Source: Enterobacter sp. EA-1 (GTDB taxonomy: Bacteria > Pseudomonadota > Gammaproteobacteria > Enterobacterales > Enterobacteriaceae). From it: a DNA stretch of 64,000 nucleotides. Both the position numbers and the translations under genes were made by a program. The notes beneath the pieces were generated by a model. It was given only the letters and a program-made list of their open reading frames with translations, did not search any database and was not told the origin of the DNA. Positions 35,149 through 45,286 of the stretch are shown here, piece after piece. The stretch covers positions 248,001 through 312,000 of the forward strand of contig CP025776.1 in NCBI GenBank assembly GCA_002886105.1, read 5' to 3'. Every line of letters begins with the position of its first letter. Position 1 is the stretch's first letter.

Positions 35149-35484
35149 GTGATCAGCACTGTTGCGCTGTTTTGGGCCTTGTGTGTCGTGTGTGTGGTTA
35201 ACATGGTGCGTTATTACTCATCGTTGCGCGCACTGTTAGTGGTACTTCGAGGTTGTGACCCCTTACTCTATCAATATGTGGACGGCGGAGGCTTTTTCAC
35301 TTCGCACGGTCAGCCGGGCAAGCAGATGCGGTTGGTGTGGTACATCTACGCTCAGCGTTACCGCGATCATCATGACGAAGAGTTTATTCGCCGCTGCGAA
35401 CGCGTGCGTCGTCAGTTCATCCTGACCAGTTCGTTATGCGGGTTGGTGGTGGTGAGTTTGATTGCGCTGATGATTTGGCACTGA
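35149..35484 (+). CDS. uspB: UspB, universal stress protein B
   Basis: Small inner-membrane protein induced in stationary phase. GTG at 35149 gives the family N-terminus (M)[19 protein letters not shown] and exactly 111 residues. The ATG one codon upstream is possible but sits only 2 bp from the GGAGGGG ribosome-binding site, against 5 bp for the GTG. Two membrane helices (N-terminal [16 protein letters not shown] and C-terminal [16 protein letters not shown]) flank [20 protein letters not shown]. This is one of the few intact genes here. Confidence 0.95.
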   Translation: MISTVALFWALCVVCVVNMVRYYSSLRALLVVLRGCDPLLYQYVDGGGFFTSHGQPGKQMRLVWYIYAQRYRDHHDEEFIRRCERVRRQFILTSSLCGLVVVSLIALMIWH

Positions 35485-35554
35485 AGGCCGTGCTGGCTTG
35501 CCTTATCCGGCCTGCAGAAGCCCGATAAGCGACCGCAGCATTGCCATTCTTGAG

Positions 35555-36262
35555 CCATAATAAATATCCTCCGGCATAGCCGGAGGTTTTTCAGATGCGC
35601 CTGTAAGGCTCTGTTACCAGCCGCGCCCTAACAGGCGCATACGATCTGACATTTGCATCAAACTTCGTTACTTACGGCCCGTAAACGGGCTGCCCGGATA
35701 AGGGATCGACAACTGCTCACCCATTTTATCCTCTGCAAGCTGGTGCTTTATGTATTCCTGTATCTTCGCCGTGTTCTTCCCTACCGTATCTACGTAATAT
35801 CCCCCGGCACCCAGAATTCCCTGTTCCTGTATTTGAATTTCAGATCTCCAAACTGCTCATAAAGCATCAGACTGCTTTTCCCTTTCAGATATCCCATAAA
35901 GCCGGATACGCTCATTTTGGGCGGGATTTCCACAAGCATATGGATATGATCTGCGCAGCATTCCGCTTCCGAGGATCCTTACGTTTTCCACTCACACAGC
36001 TTTCTTAAAATGCTGCCTATCGCCGCGTTTCTCTCCGTAGAACGTCTGTCTTCGGTATTTTGGCGCAAAAACTATGTGATATTTACAGTTCCATCGGGTG
36101 TGCGCTAAGCTCTTTTCGTCCCCCATCGGGACCCCCCTTTTGATTTCTTGTTGAACTTTTGCAGTTGCCAGACCGCAAGGTGTTTTAACAAATCAAAAGG
36201 GGTTTTAATAACTGGCTTAAAGCTGAAAGCTTTCGGAACCCCAGCCTAGCTGGGGGTTTTCT
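35555..36262 (-). mobile_element. IS200-type insertion sequence (IS200/IS605 family)
   Basis: About 708 bp, matching the usual 707-711 bp of IS200. There are no terminal inverted repeats. The left end (near 36262) carries the stem CCCCAG / CTGGGG from 36239 on, and the right end carries CTCCGGC / GCCGGAG (35569-35586). A long 5' leader precedes tnpA, with the complementary arms ATCAAAAGGGG and CCCCTTTTGAT of IS200 that block outside transcription. It lies between uspB and the pitA terminator. Exact ends are estimated from hairpin positions. Confidence 0.82.
35668..36126 (-). CDS. tnpA: TnpA, IS200 Y1 transposase, frameshifted
   Basis: Single-strand transposase of the HUH Y1 type. It starts MGDEKSLAHTRWNCKYHIVF followed by APKYRRQTFYGEKRAAIGSI and LRKLCEWK. 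The HUH motif DHIHMLVEIPPKMSV is recovered after correcting CCTGG read as CCTCGG near 35976. The catalytic tyrosine lies in the C-terminal helix (TAKIQEYIKHQLAEDKMGEQ), and the protein ends SIPYPGSPFTGRK. The total of 459 nt equals the 152-residue norm because two indels compensate. It may be a working copy if the breaks are sequencing errors. Confidence 0.85.
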
Positions 36263-36270
36263 AGAACAAG

Positions 36271-36298
36271 AAAACGGGCCAGTTTCTGACCCGTTTTG
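36271..36298 (-). terminator. pitA terminator
   Basis: AAAACGGGCCAG / CTGACCCGTTTT with a TTT loop, 17 bp beyond the pitA stop; A-stem-T architecture typical of Rho-independent terminators in both directions. Confidence 0.85.
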
Positions 36299-36314
36299 TC
36301 CTGCGCGTAATCTG

Positions 36315-37808
36315 TTAAATCAGATGCAGCGCAAGCCAGTACAACCCGCCGGACAGAATAATCGATGCCGGGAGGGTAAAGACCCAGCCATCAGAATACT
36401 GGTAACGGTTTTGCGTTGCAGACCGCCGCCGTCGACAATCATTGTCCCGGCGACGGACGATGACAGCACATGCGTGGTGGAGACCGGCATCCCGGTATAA
36501 CTCGCCAGACCGATGGAGACCGCTGCCGTCATCTGCGCGGACATCCCACGGGCGTAGGTCATGCCTTTTTACCGATTTTTTCTCGATCGTCGTTGCCACA
36601 CGACGCCAGCCAATCATGGTGCCCAGACCCAGCGCCAGCGCTACCGCCATAATGATCCAGATTGGCGCGTATTCAATGGTGCTCAGCATGTCGTTTTTCA
36701 GTTTCTTCAGCAGGCGCTGATCGTCAACGCTGACTTCCGGCTGCTTCGCCACTTTATCCGTAATATCGGAGAGGCAGAGCATGATGCGACGCAACTGGCT
36801 GCGCTGTTCAACCGGCAGTTTGTCGTAGCTTTCAACATTCGTCAGCATCGACTTCGCACGGTCCAGCGCGATAATGGCGCGACCGGGGATGGCAATGGAA
36901 CTCGCACCGGCTGCGTGGTCACCTCTTCCGGCGTTGGGATCAACGGATCCACACCTGTCGCTTTTGCAGCAGCGCCGGGTGTTGCTGGAAGTACGTTTCC
37001 ACGTTGTTGACCGCATCACGGGTACGGGTGATGTCATAACCGGATGCGTTCATATTCACCACAAAACCCGCAGGGGCGACGCCAATCAGCACCAGCATAA
37101 TCAGGCCAATGCCTTTCTGACCGTCGTTAGCGCCGTGGGAGAAACTCACGCCAATGGCGGAGAGGATCAGCGCAATACGCGTCCAGAACGGCGGTTTTCT
37201 TTGCCGTCGATTTTCTCACGTTCAGCCGGGGTCATATGGATGCGCGCACGTTTTTGGTGCTGCTCCAGTAGCGACGCAGGATAAACACCAGCCCACCGGC
37301 GAACACCCGGGGCCGACGATCGGGGGAAACGATCAGCGACGCGAAGATATTCAGCACTTTCGGAATGTTTAATGCATCAACGACTGACGTGCGGTCATCA
37401 ATGCATTGGTTAACCAATACCGATAATCGCGCCAATCAGGGTGTGGGAGCTGGAAGCAGGCAGACCGAAATACCCGAGTGCGGGTTCCAGATAATCGCGG
37501 CCAGCAGCATGGAGAAGACCATCGCCGGGCCGTGCGCAGAGCTGACATTCAGCAGCAGATCGGTTGGCAGCATATGCACAATTGCATACGCGACGCTTAA
37601 CCCGCCCAGCAAAACGCCGAAGAAGTTAAACACCGCTGCCATCACCACCGCCAGCTGAGAGCGCATAGCGCGTGTATAAATCACTGTTGCCACGGCGTTT
37701 GCTGTGTCGTGGAAGCCGTTAATCGCTTCGTAAAACAGAACAAAAACCAGAGCAAGCAAGAGTAACAGCCCGGTATGAAGATCCGGTGCCGGCAAACAAA
37801 TGTAACAT
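36315..37808 (-). CDS. pitA: PitA, low-affinity metal-phosphate:H+ symporter, frameshifted
   Basis: Inner-membrane phosphate transporter of the PiT family, carrying neutral metal-phosphate. ATG at 37808 gives MLHLFAG as in E. coli; a lost base near 37785 then shifts into [20 protein letters not shown]. The PiT signatures [19 protein letters not shown] and, in the second half, [14 protein letters not shown]-like (here [20 protein letters not shown]) are present. The end has [40 protein letters not shown] and [13 protein letters not shown]. Breaks lie near 37465, 37395, 37315, 37195, 36925, 36745, 36570 and 36400. About 499 residues. Confidence 0.95.
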
Positions 37809-38035
37809 AAGCCGTTACGCCATTTTGAGGTCATGAACGCGGCGCATTATCAGGGACATTGCCAGTGCGGGCAAAGTGAAATATGTATTTTTTTGACATT
37901 ATTTCTTACAAAGCCCTTAAATCTTTAAAATATCTTATATTTTTCAACGTCATCATCTTGCTGTGCGTATTCGCGCTGGTGTGACCAGCACGATCTCTTT
38001 ACAATCCGCCACGATCTTTAAAATGAGGAAACGGT

Positions 38036-39210
38036 GTGGAAAGGTTTGATGCCATTGTTATCGGCGCCGGTGCGGCGGGAATGTTCTGTGCGGCTCTGGC
38101 AGGGCAGGCGGGCTGCCGCGTGTTGCTACTGGATAACGGCAAAAACCGGGTCGTAAGATCCTGATGTCCGGCGGCGGGCGCTGCAACTTTACCAACCTTT
38201 ATGTGGAACCCGCGGCCTATTTGAGTCAGAACCCGCATTTTTGCAAATCTGCGCTGGCGCGCTATACCCAGTGGGATTTTATCGACTGGTGGGCAAACAC
38301 GGTATTGCACCGGCATGAGAAGACGCTCGGGCAGCTGTTCTGCGACGACTCTGCGCAGCAGATCGTCGATATGCTGGTGGCCGAGTGTGAGAAAGGCAAC
38401 GTCACGCAGCGCCTGCGCAGCGAAGTGCTAAGCGTGGAGCGCAACGATAATGGCTATACGCTGCAACTGAATGGCGCAAGCGTGCAGGCGGCGAAACTGG
38501 TGATCGCGTCCGGTGGTTTGTCGATGCCGGGACTGGGTGCGTCACCGTTTGGTTATAAAATCGCCGAACAGTTCGGTTTAACGGTGTTACCCACCCGAGC
38601 GGGTCTGGTGCCGTTTACCCTGCACAAACCGCTCCTTGAGCAGATGCAGACGCTCTCCGGCGTATCGGTGCCATCCGTGATCACCGCCGAAGACGGGACG
38701 GTTTTTCGCGAAAACCTGCTGTTTACGCACCGCGGCCTGTCGGGCCCGGCGATCCTGCAAATTTCCAGCTACTGGCAGCCGGGTGAGTTCGTCAGCATTA
38801 ATCTGCTGCCGGAGTGCGATCTGGCAAGCTTCCTCGATCAGCAACGCGATGCGCACCCGAATCAAAGCCTGAAAAATACCCTTGCCATGCAGTTGCCGAA
38901 ACGGTTGGTGGAGTGCCTGCAACAGCTCGGGCAGATTCCGGATGTGACGTTAAAGCAGCTTAATGCCCGTGAGCAGACAACGCTGGTCGATACGCTTACC
39001 GGCTGGCGCGTACAGCCAAATGGCACCGAAGGTTACCGCACGGCGGAAGTGACGCTCGGCGGGGTGGACACCAACGAGTTGTCGTCACGCACCATGGAAG
39101 CCCGCAATGTACCGGGTCTCTATTTTATTGGCGAAGTGATGGACGTCACCGGCTGGCTGGGAGGCTATAACTTCCAGTGGGCGTGGTCCAGCGCCGCCGC
39201 ATGCGCATGA
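38036..39210 (+). CDS. yhiN: YhiN, HI0933-family NAD(P)/FAD-dependent oxidoreductase
   Basis: Flavoprotein of the BaiN/HI0933 family, function not settled. The GTG start at 38036 (GAGGA upstream) gives (M)ERFDAIVIGAGAAGMFCAAL with the FAD GxGxxG. Next are KPGRKILMSGGGRCNFTNLY, QLFCDDSAQQIVDMLVAECE, VIASGGLSMPGLGASPFGYK, FTHRGLSGPAILQISSYWQP and YFIGEVMDVTGWLGGYNFQW. Indels near 38147 (CCAGG read as CCGGG) and 38290. The end at TGA 39208-39210 may be early: the frame continues to a TAA at 39234, and homologues run about ten residues longer. About 395 residues. Confidence 0.93.
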
Positions 39211-39240
39211 GCACTGGCGGCGGTGGAAGAATAAAAGCAT

Positions 39241-39279
39241 GCTCTTCTCTGAGCGTGTTAAAAGCTCTCAGAGAAGAGC
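39241..39279. terminator. Perfect 13-bp inverted repeat after yhiN
   Basis: GCTCTTCTCTGAG and CTCAGAGAAGAGC, 13 nt apart, with no T tract on either side. It separates yhiN from the convergent small gene at 39301 and may end both transcripts. Confidence 0.55.
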
Positions 39280-39300
39280 CGGGGCGACAGTGCAGGCGAC

Positions 39301-39641
39301 TTATACTGTGCCTGCCGGGACCGAGGGTCTGCCACGGCAAGGTTTATCCGCACTCAGATTGTATTTATCAACCGTGTCGAACATTTCTGCGAACAGGCCA
39401 TCATCTTTTTTGGCCCAAAACGTTTCCAGATCATCCCCTCCCCATATCTCATGGGTATGACAGGTAAATTCAAGTAACCCCGTGTGTCGTGTGGTGTGAA
39501 ATCGATACGCTTGGTCTCGTTCTCCGCGATGATATGTTGATAAAAAAGCACCATTTTACAGTCGCGGCCCTGTGTGTTGTAGAAGGTAAGGAATTCATTT
39601 AAATGCGCCCGTAAAAGGGCAAGATCTGAGTTCTCTGTCAT
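39301..39641 (-). CDS. Hypothetical protein, frameshifted
   Basis: A small gene I do not recognise. The first part reads MTENSDLALLRAHLNEFLTF, YNTQGRDCKMVLFYQHIIAE and NETKRIDFTPHDTRG. After an indel near 39475 the better frame is LLEFTCHTHEIWGGDDLETF, WAKKDDGLFAEMFDTVDKYN, ending RPSVPAGTV at TAA 39301-39303. Total about 114 residues, no signal peptide or membrane helix, acidic, of the size of an immunity protein. Its place at the edge of a T6SS/Rhs accessory region makes that plausible but unproven. An upstream start at 39665 is possible. Confidence 0.5.
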
Positions 39642-39731
39642 TCGGTGATGATAAAGAAAAAACAAAGTTTTTATTTCCCCCGGTATTGTAACTGACGGCT
39701 GATTCGTCGTTGGAAAGCGCGATTATCTTCT

Positions 39732-40007
39732 TTAATTCCTGAGCGGGTCATGATGCGTGAATTCAAAACCCAGCATATGCCTTTCGCTGTATTGGCCTGC
39801 ACAATTTTTGTAAAACGTCGAGCGCACAACAGAATGCTGACCATCCGGAAAATGTTGCAGATATTCTTTCTTCCAGCAGATTCCGGTAATTATCTTTTCC
39901 ATCTGAATAATATATTCTATATTTGAACGTCCGGAGGAAAAAACAGAGCTGAATGATTTTCTGTTATGTCGCCGGAGAATATCGTCAGGAAGACAATTTT
40001 CACCCAA
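39732..40007 (-). CDS. Hypothetical small protein
   Basis: A 91-codon frame, MGENCLPDDILRRHNRKSFS to HMLGFEFTHHDPLRN, with ordinary amino-acid composition (ICWKKEYLQHFPDGQHSVVR, STFYKNCAGQYSERH). No family recognised. It may continue upstream in another frame, since a stop lies just before the ATG and indels are frequent. It is co-oriented with the neighbouring small genes. Confidence 0.4.
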   Translation of the reverse strand: MGENCLPDDILRRHNRKSFSSVFSSGRSNIEYIIQMEKIITGICWKKEYLQHFPDGQHSVVRSTFYKNCAGQYSERHMLGFEFTHHDPLRN

Positions 40008-40057
40008 TGAGGATCCAACTTACTTCCGAACTAAAACTATTTCGATATTTCCATTTC

Positions 40058-40320
40058 TTATGCAGGTTGGTCATTGTTCGTTTCCAGTGATTTGAGATGA
40101 TCTCTCACATGTTGTTCAATGGTTTCGCCTTTCATCAAGGGCACCTCATGTTGTATTACACCATTCCAAATGACGCGATGGAGTACTTCATCACGCCTGC
40201 GTTTTTATTGTTTTATTTCCCCGTATTCAGGCAGATATGCCGCGCGAATAGAGGCTGTTAATGTGTGTTTTCTCTGGATAACAGGCTCGAAAGCCTGCGA
40301 AGCGTGGCCATAAAGAAATA
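40058..40320 (-). pseudogene. Coding-looking fragment of an unrecognised protein
   Basis: In one frame the minus strand reads EKTHINSLYSRAAYLPEYGE, a stop after IKQ, then RRDEVLHRVIWNGVIQHEVP, LMKGETIEQHVRDHLKSLET and NNDQPA before TAA 40058-40060. The texture is protein-like but there is an in-frame stop and no clear start. It could be the C-terminal remnant of a larger effector-type gene, or a broken immunity gene. Low certainty. Confidence 0.3.
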
Positions 40321-40371
40321 CATCCCCTTAGGTAAGGGGGATCTGCGCATCACTGCCGTTCTGGTTGCCCA

Positions 40372-40554
40372 TTAATAGGGTCTTCTCAGCAAATAATGAC
40401 GTCGCGCCATGACCGCGACGGCGTATTTATTGGCATCGTTCTGGCAGATATGACATTCCTGAAAAGGCATGTTTGAATCGCTTAGCGGCAAACATTTCAG
40501 GTGAGTAACGGTCTCTGTGGATATATCGCTTACGTCCGGGACGGTGTTCTCCAT
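40372..40554 (-). CDS. Hypothetical 60-residue protein with a CxxC pair
   Basis: MENTVPDVSDISTETVTHLK to ANKYAVAVMARRHYLLRRPY. GAGG lies 9 bp upstream of the ATG at 40554. The only feature is QECHICQNDAN, a single Cys-x2-Cys. No family recognised. Confidence 0.4.
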   Translation of the reverse strand: MENTVPDVSDISTETVTHLKCLPLSDSNMPFQECHICQNDANKYAVAVMARRHYLLRRPY

Positions 40555-40722
40555 TCGGACAATCCTCAGCATAAAATTGTAAGAATGCTGTTGATAAAAA
40601 AAGCGATCTGATACATCAGTTCATACCCCGTTACATATTTTACGCGTTGTAACGGGTTTGGCCTTCATCAGGAAAATCTCAAAGTGTTTTCTGCGGGATG
40701 GTTTGCGAGGAAATACATTTAC

Positions 40723-41340
40723 TTATTTATGGACGGCAAGATGACGTAAATGCGTGGCGATCCCCCAGCGGAGCGTAATACATTTACCTTCCATCATGTC
40801 GAGCACGGAATAGCTCGCGTTTGGCTGAGCATAACGGGAGAAATTATCGATTTTCCCTTCCTTAAGCAGAGCAAGAACGCCCTGGCTGACCTGCCCGTGC
40901 GTGACAATACAGAGTGTCTGGTGCGCTGCCGTCTTTTGTTGCTGCTGTAAAAAATCGATAATTCGTTGAGAAGCCTGCGCCAGAGACTCGCCGCCGGGCG
41001 GGCAAAACGCGGCGTCTTGTGCAAATAACGCCTCTGCTTCATAAGGATGTTCGTCGCGCAATTGCGCTGATGGCATCCCTTCGTAGCGACCGAATGCCTG
41101 CTCTTTCAACGCAGTGTTCGCCACCAGTGGGCAGTGAAAATATCCCGCCAGTGCTTGTCCCATCTGCCATGCACGGCCCGGGGGGATGCATAAACACAGG
41201 CGATGGGATAATCAGTTAACGCTGCCAGTAGTGCCGATGTTTCCAGCGCGCCGCGCCGTCAGTGGACTATCCCTATGCCCCTGAATAATACCGCGTTGGT
41301 TCCATTCTGTTTCTGCGTGTCGTACAAGTACCACTTTCAT
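40723..41340 (-). CDS. Histidine phosphatase family protein (phosphoglycerate-mutase-like), frameshifted
   Basis: Phosphatase of the RHG/histidine-acid branch. The N-terminus reads MKVVLVRHAETEWNQRGIIQ with the catalytic RHAE, GHRDSPLT follows, and later come EQAFGRYEGMPSAQLRDEHP, AQDAAFCPPGGESLAQASQR (GGES) and LCIVTHGQVSQGVLALLKEG (second catalytic His). Indels fall near 41255-41170, where a stretch is out of frame. About 205 residues, like GpmB/CobC-type enzymes. Its substrate is unknown; no cobalamin genes are near. Confidence 0.82.
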
Positions 41341-41648
41341 CTCTATTGACCCTTTATCCGCTAACTGTCCCGCGTATGGCGTTCTCAGAGCGTAGCGTGA
41401 TTTTCATCGACACGGCTATTCCCCGTTTTTTTCGCTGAGGAATTTTCCTCCATAATTTCTCTATATTTTGCGCTCATACTCCTTGTGCGCGTGAGCTGCC
41501 TGCTGACGCCTCTTCGTTAACAACTCTATTAATTTCAGTGTGTTACGTTTAGTTATCCTGATAATTAATGCCGTTATTCCCCCTCATTGCCTGTTAGTGA
41601 TTTGTCGCATCATAAGCCATATGCACAGCACAAACAGGAATAATAACT
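41341..41648. other. Intergenic region upstream of the ATP-grasp gene
   Basis: About 308 bp between divergent genes, AT-rich in 41430-41640, with no gene or clear structured element visible. The promoter of the ATP-grasp/SerC-like pair should be here. Confidence 0.4.
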
Positions 41649-42876
41649 ATGTCAATCACGCCCGAAGCAGATGTTTCGTCTGCGACGTTTCTTGGAATGG
41701 CGCCTTTTTTGCGCATGAGTATCGCCGGCATTGATTTCACTGCAGAGACGCAGGACATGATCGCGCAGGCGGAACATGCCCCCAATGACGCCGTTCTGTG
41801 GATGAACCTCGCCACCGCCATGATGAGCCTGAAGCACGAAGCCTTGGGGCTGCAAATTCAGCAGCAGGCGCTGGCGATGCAACGCGTTTATCACTGGCCT
41901 TCCCGGCAGCCGCCAACGCTGCGGTTGTTGATGTTGATGGTGCCGGGGAATCTGTCTGCCAATATCCCCTCGATTGCCTGCTGGAAGAGAGCGACATCGA
42001 GCTTATTTACTACTATGTCGATCCCGAACACGACAACCCGTTAACCGAGCCTGTTCCTGCACATGATGTGGTGATGGTGGCGATTGGCGCCAGTGATGAG
42101 CAGGAGAGCGTGCTGCTGCGTCTGGAATATGCGCTGCGCGGCTGGCCAAAACCGGTGCTCAATCCACCTAAACATGTTCCGACTTCCGAGCGTCATAACG
42201 CCAGTCTGCTGTTACAAAACGTGCACCGGTCTGGTGATTTGCCCTGCACTGCATACCCCGCGCGACGCGTTACAGGCGGTGGCCAGCGGGCAGAAAACGC
42301 TGGCGGATATTTGCGACGAGCGCGACTTTCCGGTGATTGTGTGCGCCCGGTGGGCAGTCACGGTGGCCACGGGCTGCAAAATGGATAGCACCGCGGATCT
42401 GGCGGTTTACCTGATGCAAAGCACAGCCTCGGAATTCTTCCTCTCGCGCTTTGTGGATTATCGCGGCGAAGACGGTTTGTTTCGCAAAATGCGGCTGGTA
42501 CTGATCGACGGCAAACCCTTTGCCTGCCATATGGGTGTCTCTGCACACTGGATGATCCACTACGTCAACGCCGGCATGTACGAAGACGCCGGCAAACGTG
42601 CGCAGGAAGCGCATTTCCTCAATACGTTCCCTGGAGTTCGCTGCACGACATCATGACGCGCTGGCTGCGATCTCCCGGCGCACGGGCCTTGAATATATCG
42701 GCATCGATTGCGCCCGAGACCCGGGATGGCCGGTTGCTGGTTTTGAAATCGACCCGGCAATGGTCGTTCATGCGATGGACGATGAAATCATGTTCCCCAA
42801 TAAGCAGGTTCACATGCACAAAGTGAAGCAGGCGATGCGGGAAATGTTGTTACAGCGTGCGGGTAAAAGCGCGTAA
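41649..42876 (+). CDS. TPR-like / ATP-grasp domain protein, frameshifted
   Basis: About 410 residues after correction. The N-terminal part contains a TPR-like helical stretch (NDAVLWMNLATAMMSLKHEA, LGLQIQQQALAMQRV). A central Rossmann-like part has ESDIELIYYYVDPEHDNPLT and HDVVMVAIGASDEQESVLLR. The C-terminal part looks like an ATP-grasp: VLNPPKHVPTSERHNASLLL, FPVIVRPVGSHGGHGLQK (glycine-rich loop), KMRLVLIDGKPFACHMGVSA and LEYIGIDCAETRDGRLLVFE then IDPAMVVHAMDD (metal-binding acidic pair). Breaks near 41895, 42225, 42345, 42375, 42635 and 42720. It is followed 28 bp later by a SerC-like aminotransferase, probably one operon. Reaction unknown; ATP-grasp enzymes join a carboxylate to an amine or thiol. 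Confidence 0.72.
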
Positions 42877-42904
42877 AACCACTCTACGTGACGCAGGGAA
42901 AAAA

Positions 42905-44007
42905 ATGTCTACAAATCCAAAAACACACTCAATTTTTCGGGCGGGCCGGGTGCGCTTCCGGACGTCGTTTTAAACCAGTGCAGCAGGCCATCATCAATGT
43001 CCCGGAGGTGGGACTCTCCATTCTTGGCATCAGCCATCGTTCAGCGTGGTTTGAGAACGTGGTGCGGGAAACCGAAAACAACATCCGTACCTTGCTTGGC
43101 TTACCTGCGGATTACCACGTTCTGTTTCTGCAGGGCGGCGCTACGCAGCAGTTCTCCATGGTGCCGATGACGATGCTGCGCGGGAAAAAACACCCGGCGG
43201 AGTATTTTGATACCGGTTACTGGAGCCGTAAAGTCATCACCGAAGCGATGCGTGAAGGGCCGGTGCGCGTGATCTGGAGCGGTGAGAAAGCGGGTTACCG
43301 CCGCCTGCCGACCGAAGAGGAGTTAGATTTTCACCGCATGCGCCCTACATCCACTATGTTTCGAATGAGACGGTGGAAGGTTTGCAGTTTGATCGTATTC
43401 CGGGGCGCGATGACGTACCGCGCGTGTGCGACATGTCGTCGGATTTTTATCCAGACCTTGCGATGCCGAGAAATTCTCGTTGATCTACGCCCACGCCCAG
43501 AAGAATATTGGCCCCGCCGGGGTCACTATTGTGCTTATCCGCGACGAAGTGGTGCAGAACGCACCGCGCAACCTGCCAGCATTTCTGGATTATCGTCGTC
43601 AGGTTGAGACGCACTCTAACCTCAATACGCCGCCGGTTTTTGCTATCTACGTGGTATTGCTGGTCACGCGCTGGCTGCTGCGCGATATCGGGGCTGGAGA
43701 ATATGGCGCAGATTAACCGGCAAAATCACAACTGCTTTACAGCATGATTGATGGCAGCGACGATTTTTATCGCAACTGGGGCGATACGGCTTTCCGTTCA
43801 GACATGAACGTAGCTTTCACGTTGCCAACCAAAGCGTTGGAAACGGCGTTCCTTGAGCAGGCTGCTGAGGCCGGTTTTTCTGGTCTCGGTGGGCATCGTG
43901 CACTGGGCGGGATCCGCGCGTCAATTTACAACGGGTTAACGCTGGAAGCGGTAGAAAAACTGACGCAATTTATGGACGATTTCCGCACGCAGCAACGACC
44001 GCAATAG
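42905..44007 (+). CDS. SerC-like phosphoserine aminotransferase family protein, frameshifted
   Basis: PLP-dependent class-V aminotransferase resembling SerC. MSTNPKTHSIF starts it, then SGGPGALPDVVLNQVQQAII in the corrected frame (the SerC start), SILGISHRSAWFENVVRETE, VLFLQGGATQQFSMVPMTML, DMSSDFLSRPCDAEKFSLIY and AHAQKNIGPAGVTIVLIRDE (PLP lysine in QKNIGPAG), LNTPPVFAIYVVLLVTRWLL and GGHRALGGIRASIYNGLTLE. About 365 residues. It is not beside aroA as the housekeeping serC is, so it is likely a second, specialised copy. Breaks near 42945, 42985, 43340, 43450 and 43700. Pairing with the ATP-grasp gene suggests a small biosynthetic unit. Confidence 0.85.
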
Positions 44008-44017
44008 CCATAATATG

Positions 44018-44052
44018 CCATGCGTTGATGGTGGACCTGACTCAACGCATGG
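44018..44052. terminator. Terminator-like hairpin after the SerC-like gene
   Basis: Perfect 11-bp stem CCATGCGTTGA / TCAACGCATGG, 13-nt loop, between convergent genes. Confidence 0.6.
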
Positions 44053-44064
44053 CGGCGATGACGA

Positions 44065-44768
44065 TTAATAGCGACGCAAGGAGCTTAATTTCTGCAACTG
44101 GTGGCCGAGACCGTCAAAGTTCTCTTCCCGCAACCAGCGGTGATCATTGAAGCGATCCCCGGCCACTCTTTCCGGGTGATGGAAAAACGGCAATATCCGT
44201 GGAATGCCCTTTGCGGACTTTTTATCCCGCAATACGCCTTCTTTGACAAAGCCGATCCTTTCCGCCGAGCGGGTGCCCTCAGTGTTATAAGTACTGGTGC
44301 GCCATTCGCATCTGCGGTACTTCAGTTTATCGAAAAAAGTAAGCAAGGATAAGATAAAGCGATTCGGTGCTGAAACGCGTGCGTTTCATTAACGGCGTCC
44401 AGTTAATTTCGGATATATCGAAAGAGCCGTTGTCTGGGTCTACTTTACCGATATAAAAAATGCCTTTTACTTGATCGTCAATTTTATCCTGTACCGAAAA
44501 ATAATATCTTTCTTTATGTGCAATTAACTCTCTTAACCGGGCATAACAGGCGGCTTTATCTTTTGGTCTGTCTCCTTCGAGATAGGTCCAGTCCCGCTCA
44601 TCTTCGATGCTGTGCCACTCAGGAAACAAGTCTTCAGCATGGTCGATAGCCAACGGTATGACGTTGCAGTAAAGTCCACGAAGGCTGACTTTCTCCGGCA
44701 TTTCCCGGGTTGTCCATTCGGGCAATTCCGGGGCCAATTCGTTGCCCAAACTGGTTATAACTTTCCAT
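44065..44768 (-). CDS. GNAT acetyltransferase (RimJ/RimL-like), frameshifted
   Basis: About 230 residues. ATG at 44768 is chosen for its GGAGGGAATC ribosome-binding site; it gives MESYNQFG, which after one indel continues NELAPELPEWTTREMPEKVS. Then VIPLAIDHAEDLFPEWHSIE, YYFSVQDKIDDQVKGIFYIG and, in further frames, EWRTSTYNTEGTRSAERIGF with VKEGVLRDK, the conserved N-acetyltransferase end for the RimL type. Breaks near 44740, 44345 and 44200. Substrate unknown. Confidence 0.75.
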
Positions 44769-45286
44769 GATTCCCTCCATAAATGACCAATTTAATTTCG
44801 CTTAAACGTAATTAAATGGTTATTAACTATCAGTAGGGCTTATGCGATGGATATATAAAAGAGCGTGCATATAGCCGGGGGTAATAATAAATGCGAAAAC
44901 GTATAAAAAACTTATACTGCCTTTCCGCCGTGCCGTCTAATATTTGCGATGAAATTGCGATAATACTCGCGAAACAATACGTCAGGACGCAGAGCCGGGG
45001 TTTTGGCATCTTACTGACCTTATTCAAAATCCGCCTTTTTCTGGTTAAAATTTCTCTTATGTTGATGTTTTTGACTATTCATTGTGCTTAACCCACTAAA
45101 AACGTGAATTTTTTCAGTTTCGTCACCTGGATTAGGATTATTCACGGCATTTATTTAGTGGAGAAAACAGACAATAATGATCTTTTGATTTACGGATTTC
45201 GTGCGGTAGCTTTACCCGGATATCGCAACATTAAACTCAAGAACGGAGCCCGGAGCGGCATCCGTCTTTATGTCAGGATTCGATTT
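44769..45286. other. Gene-free region upstream of vgrG
   Basis: About 518 bp, AT-rich, in which I see no convincing gene. Short frames have no ribosome-binding site or protein-like composition. It should contain the vgrG promoter. Confidence 0.45.

Noticed and set aside
44830-45027. Minus-strand gene upstream of vgrG
   Set aside because: No ribosome-binding site, composition not protein-like, and overlapping frames of equal quality on the other strand.
45104-45286. N-terminal extension of VgrG
   Set aside because: The extension is open by chance; VgrG proteins begin at the MSNRIAVQLP position.
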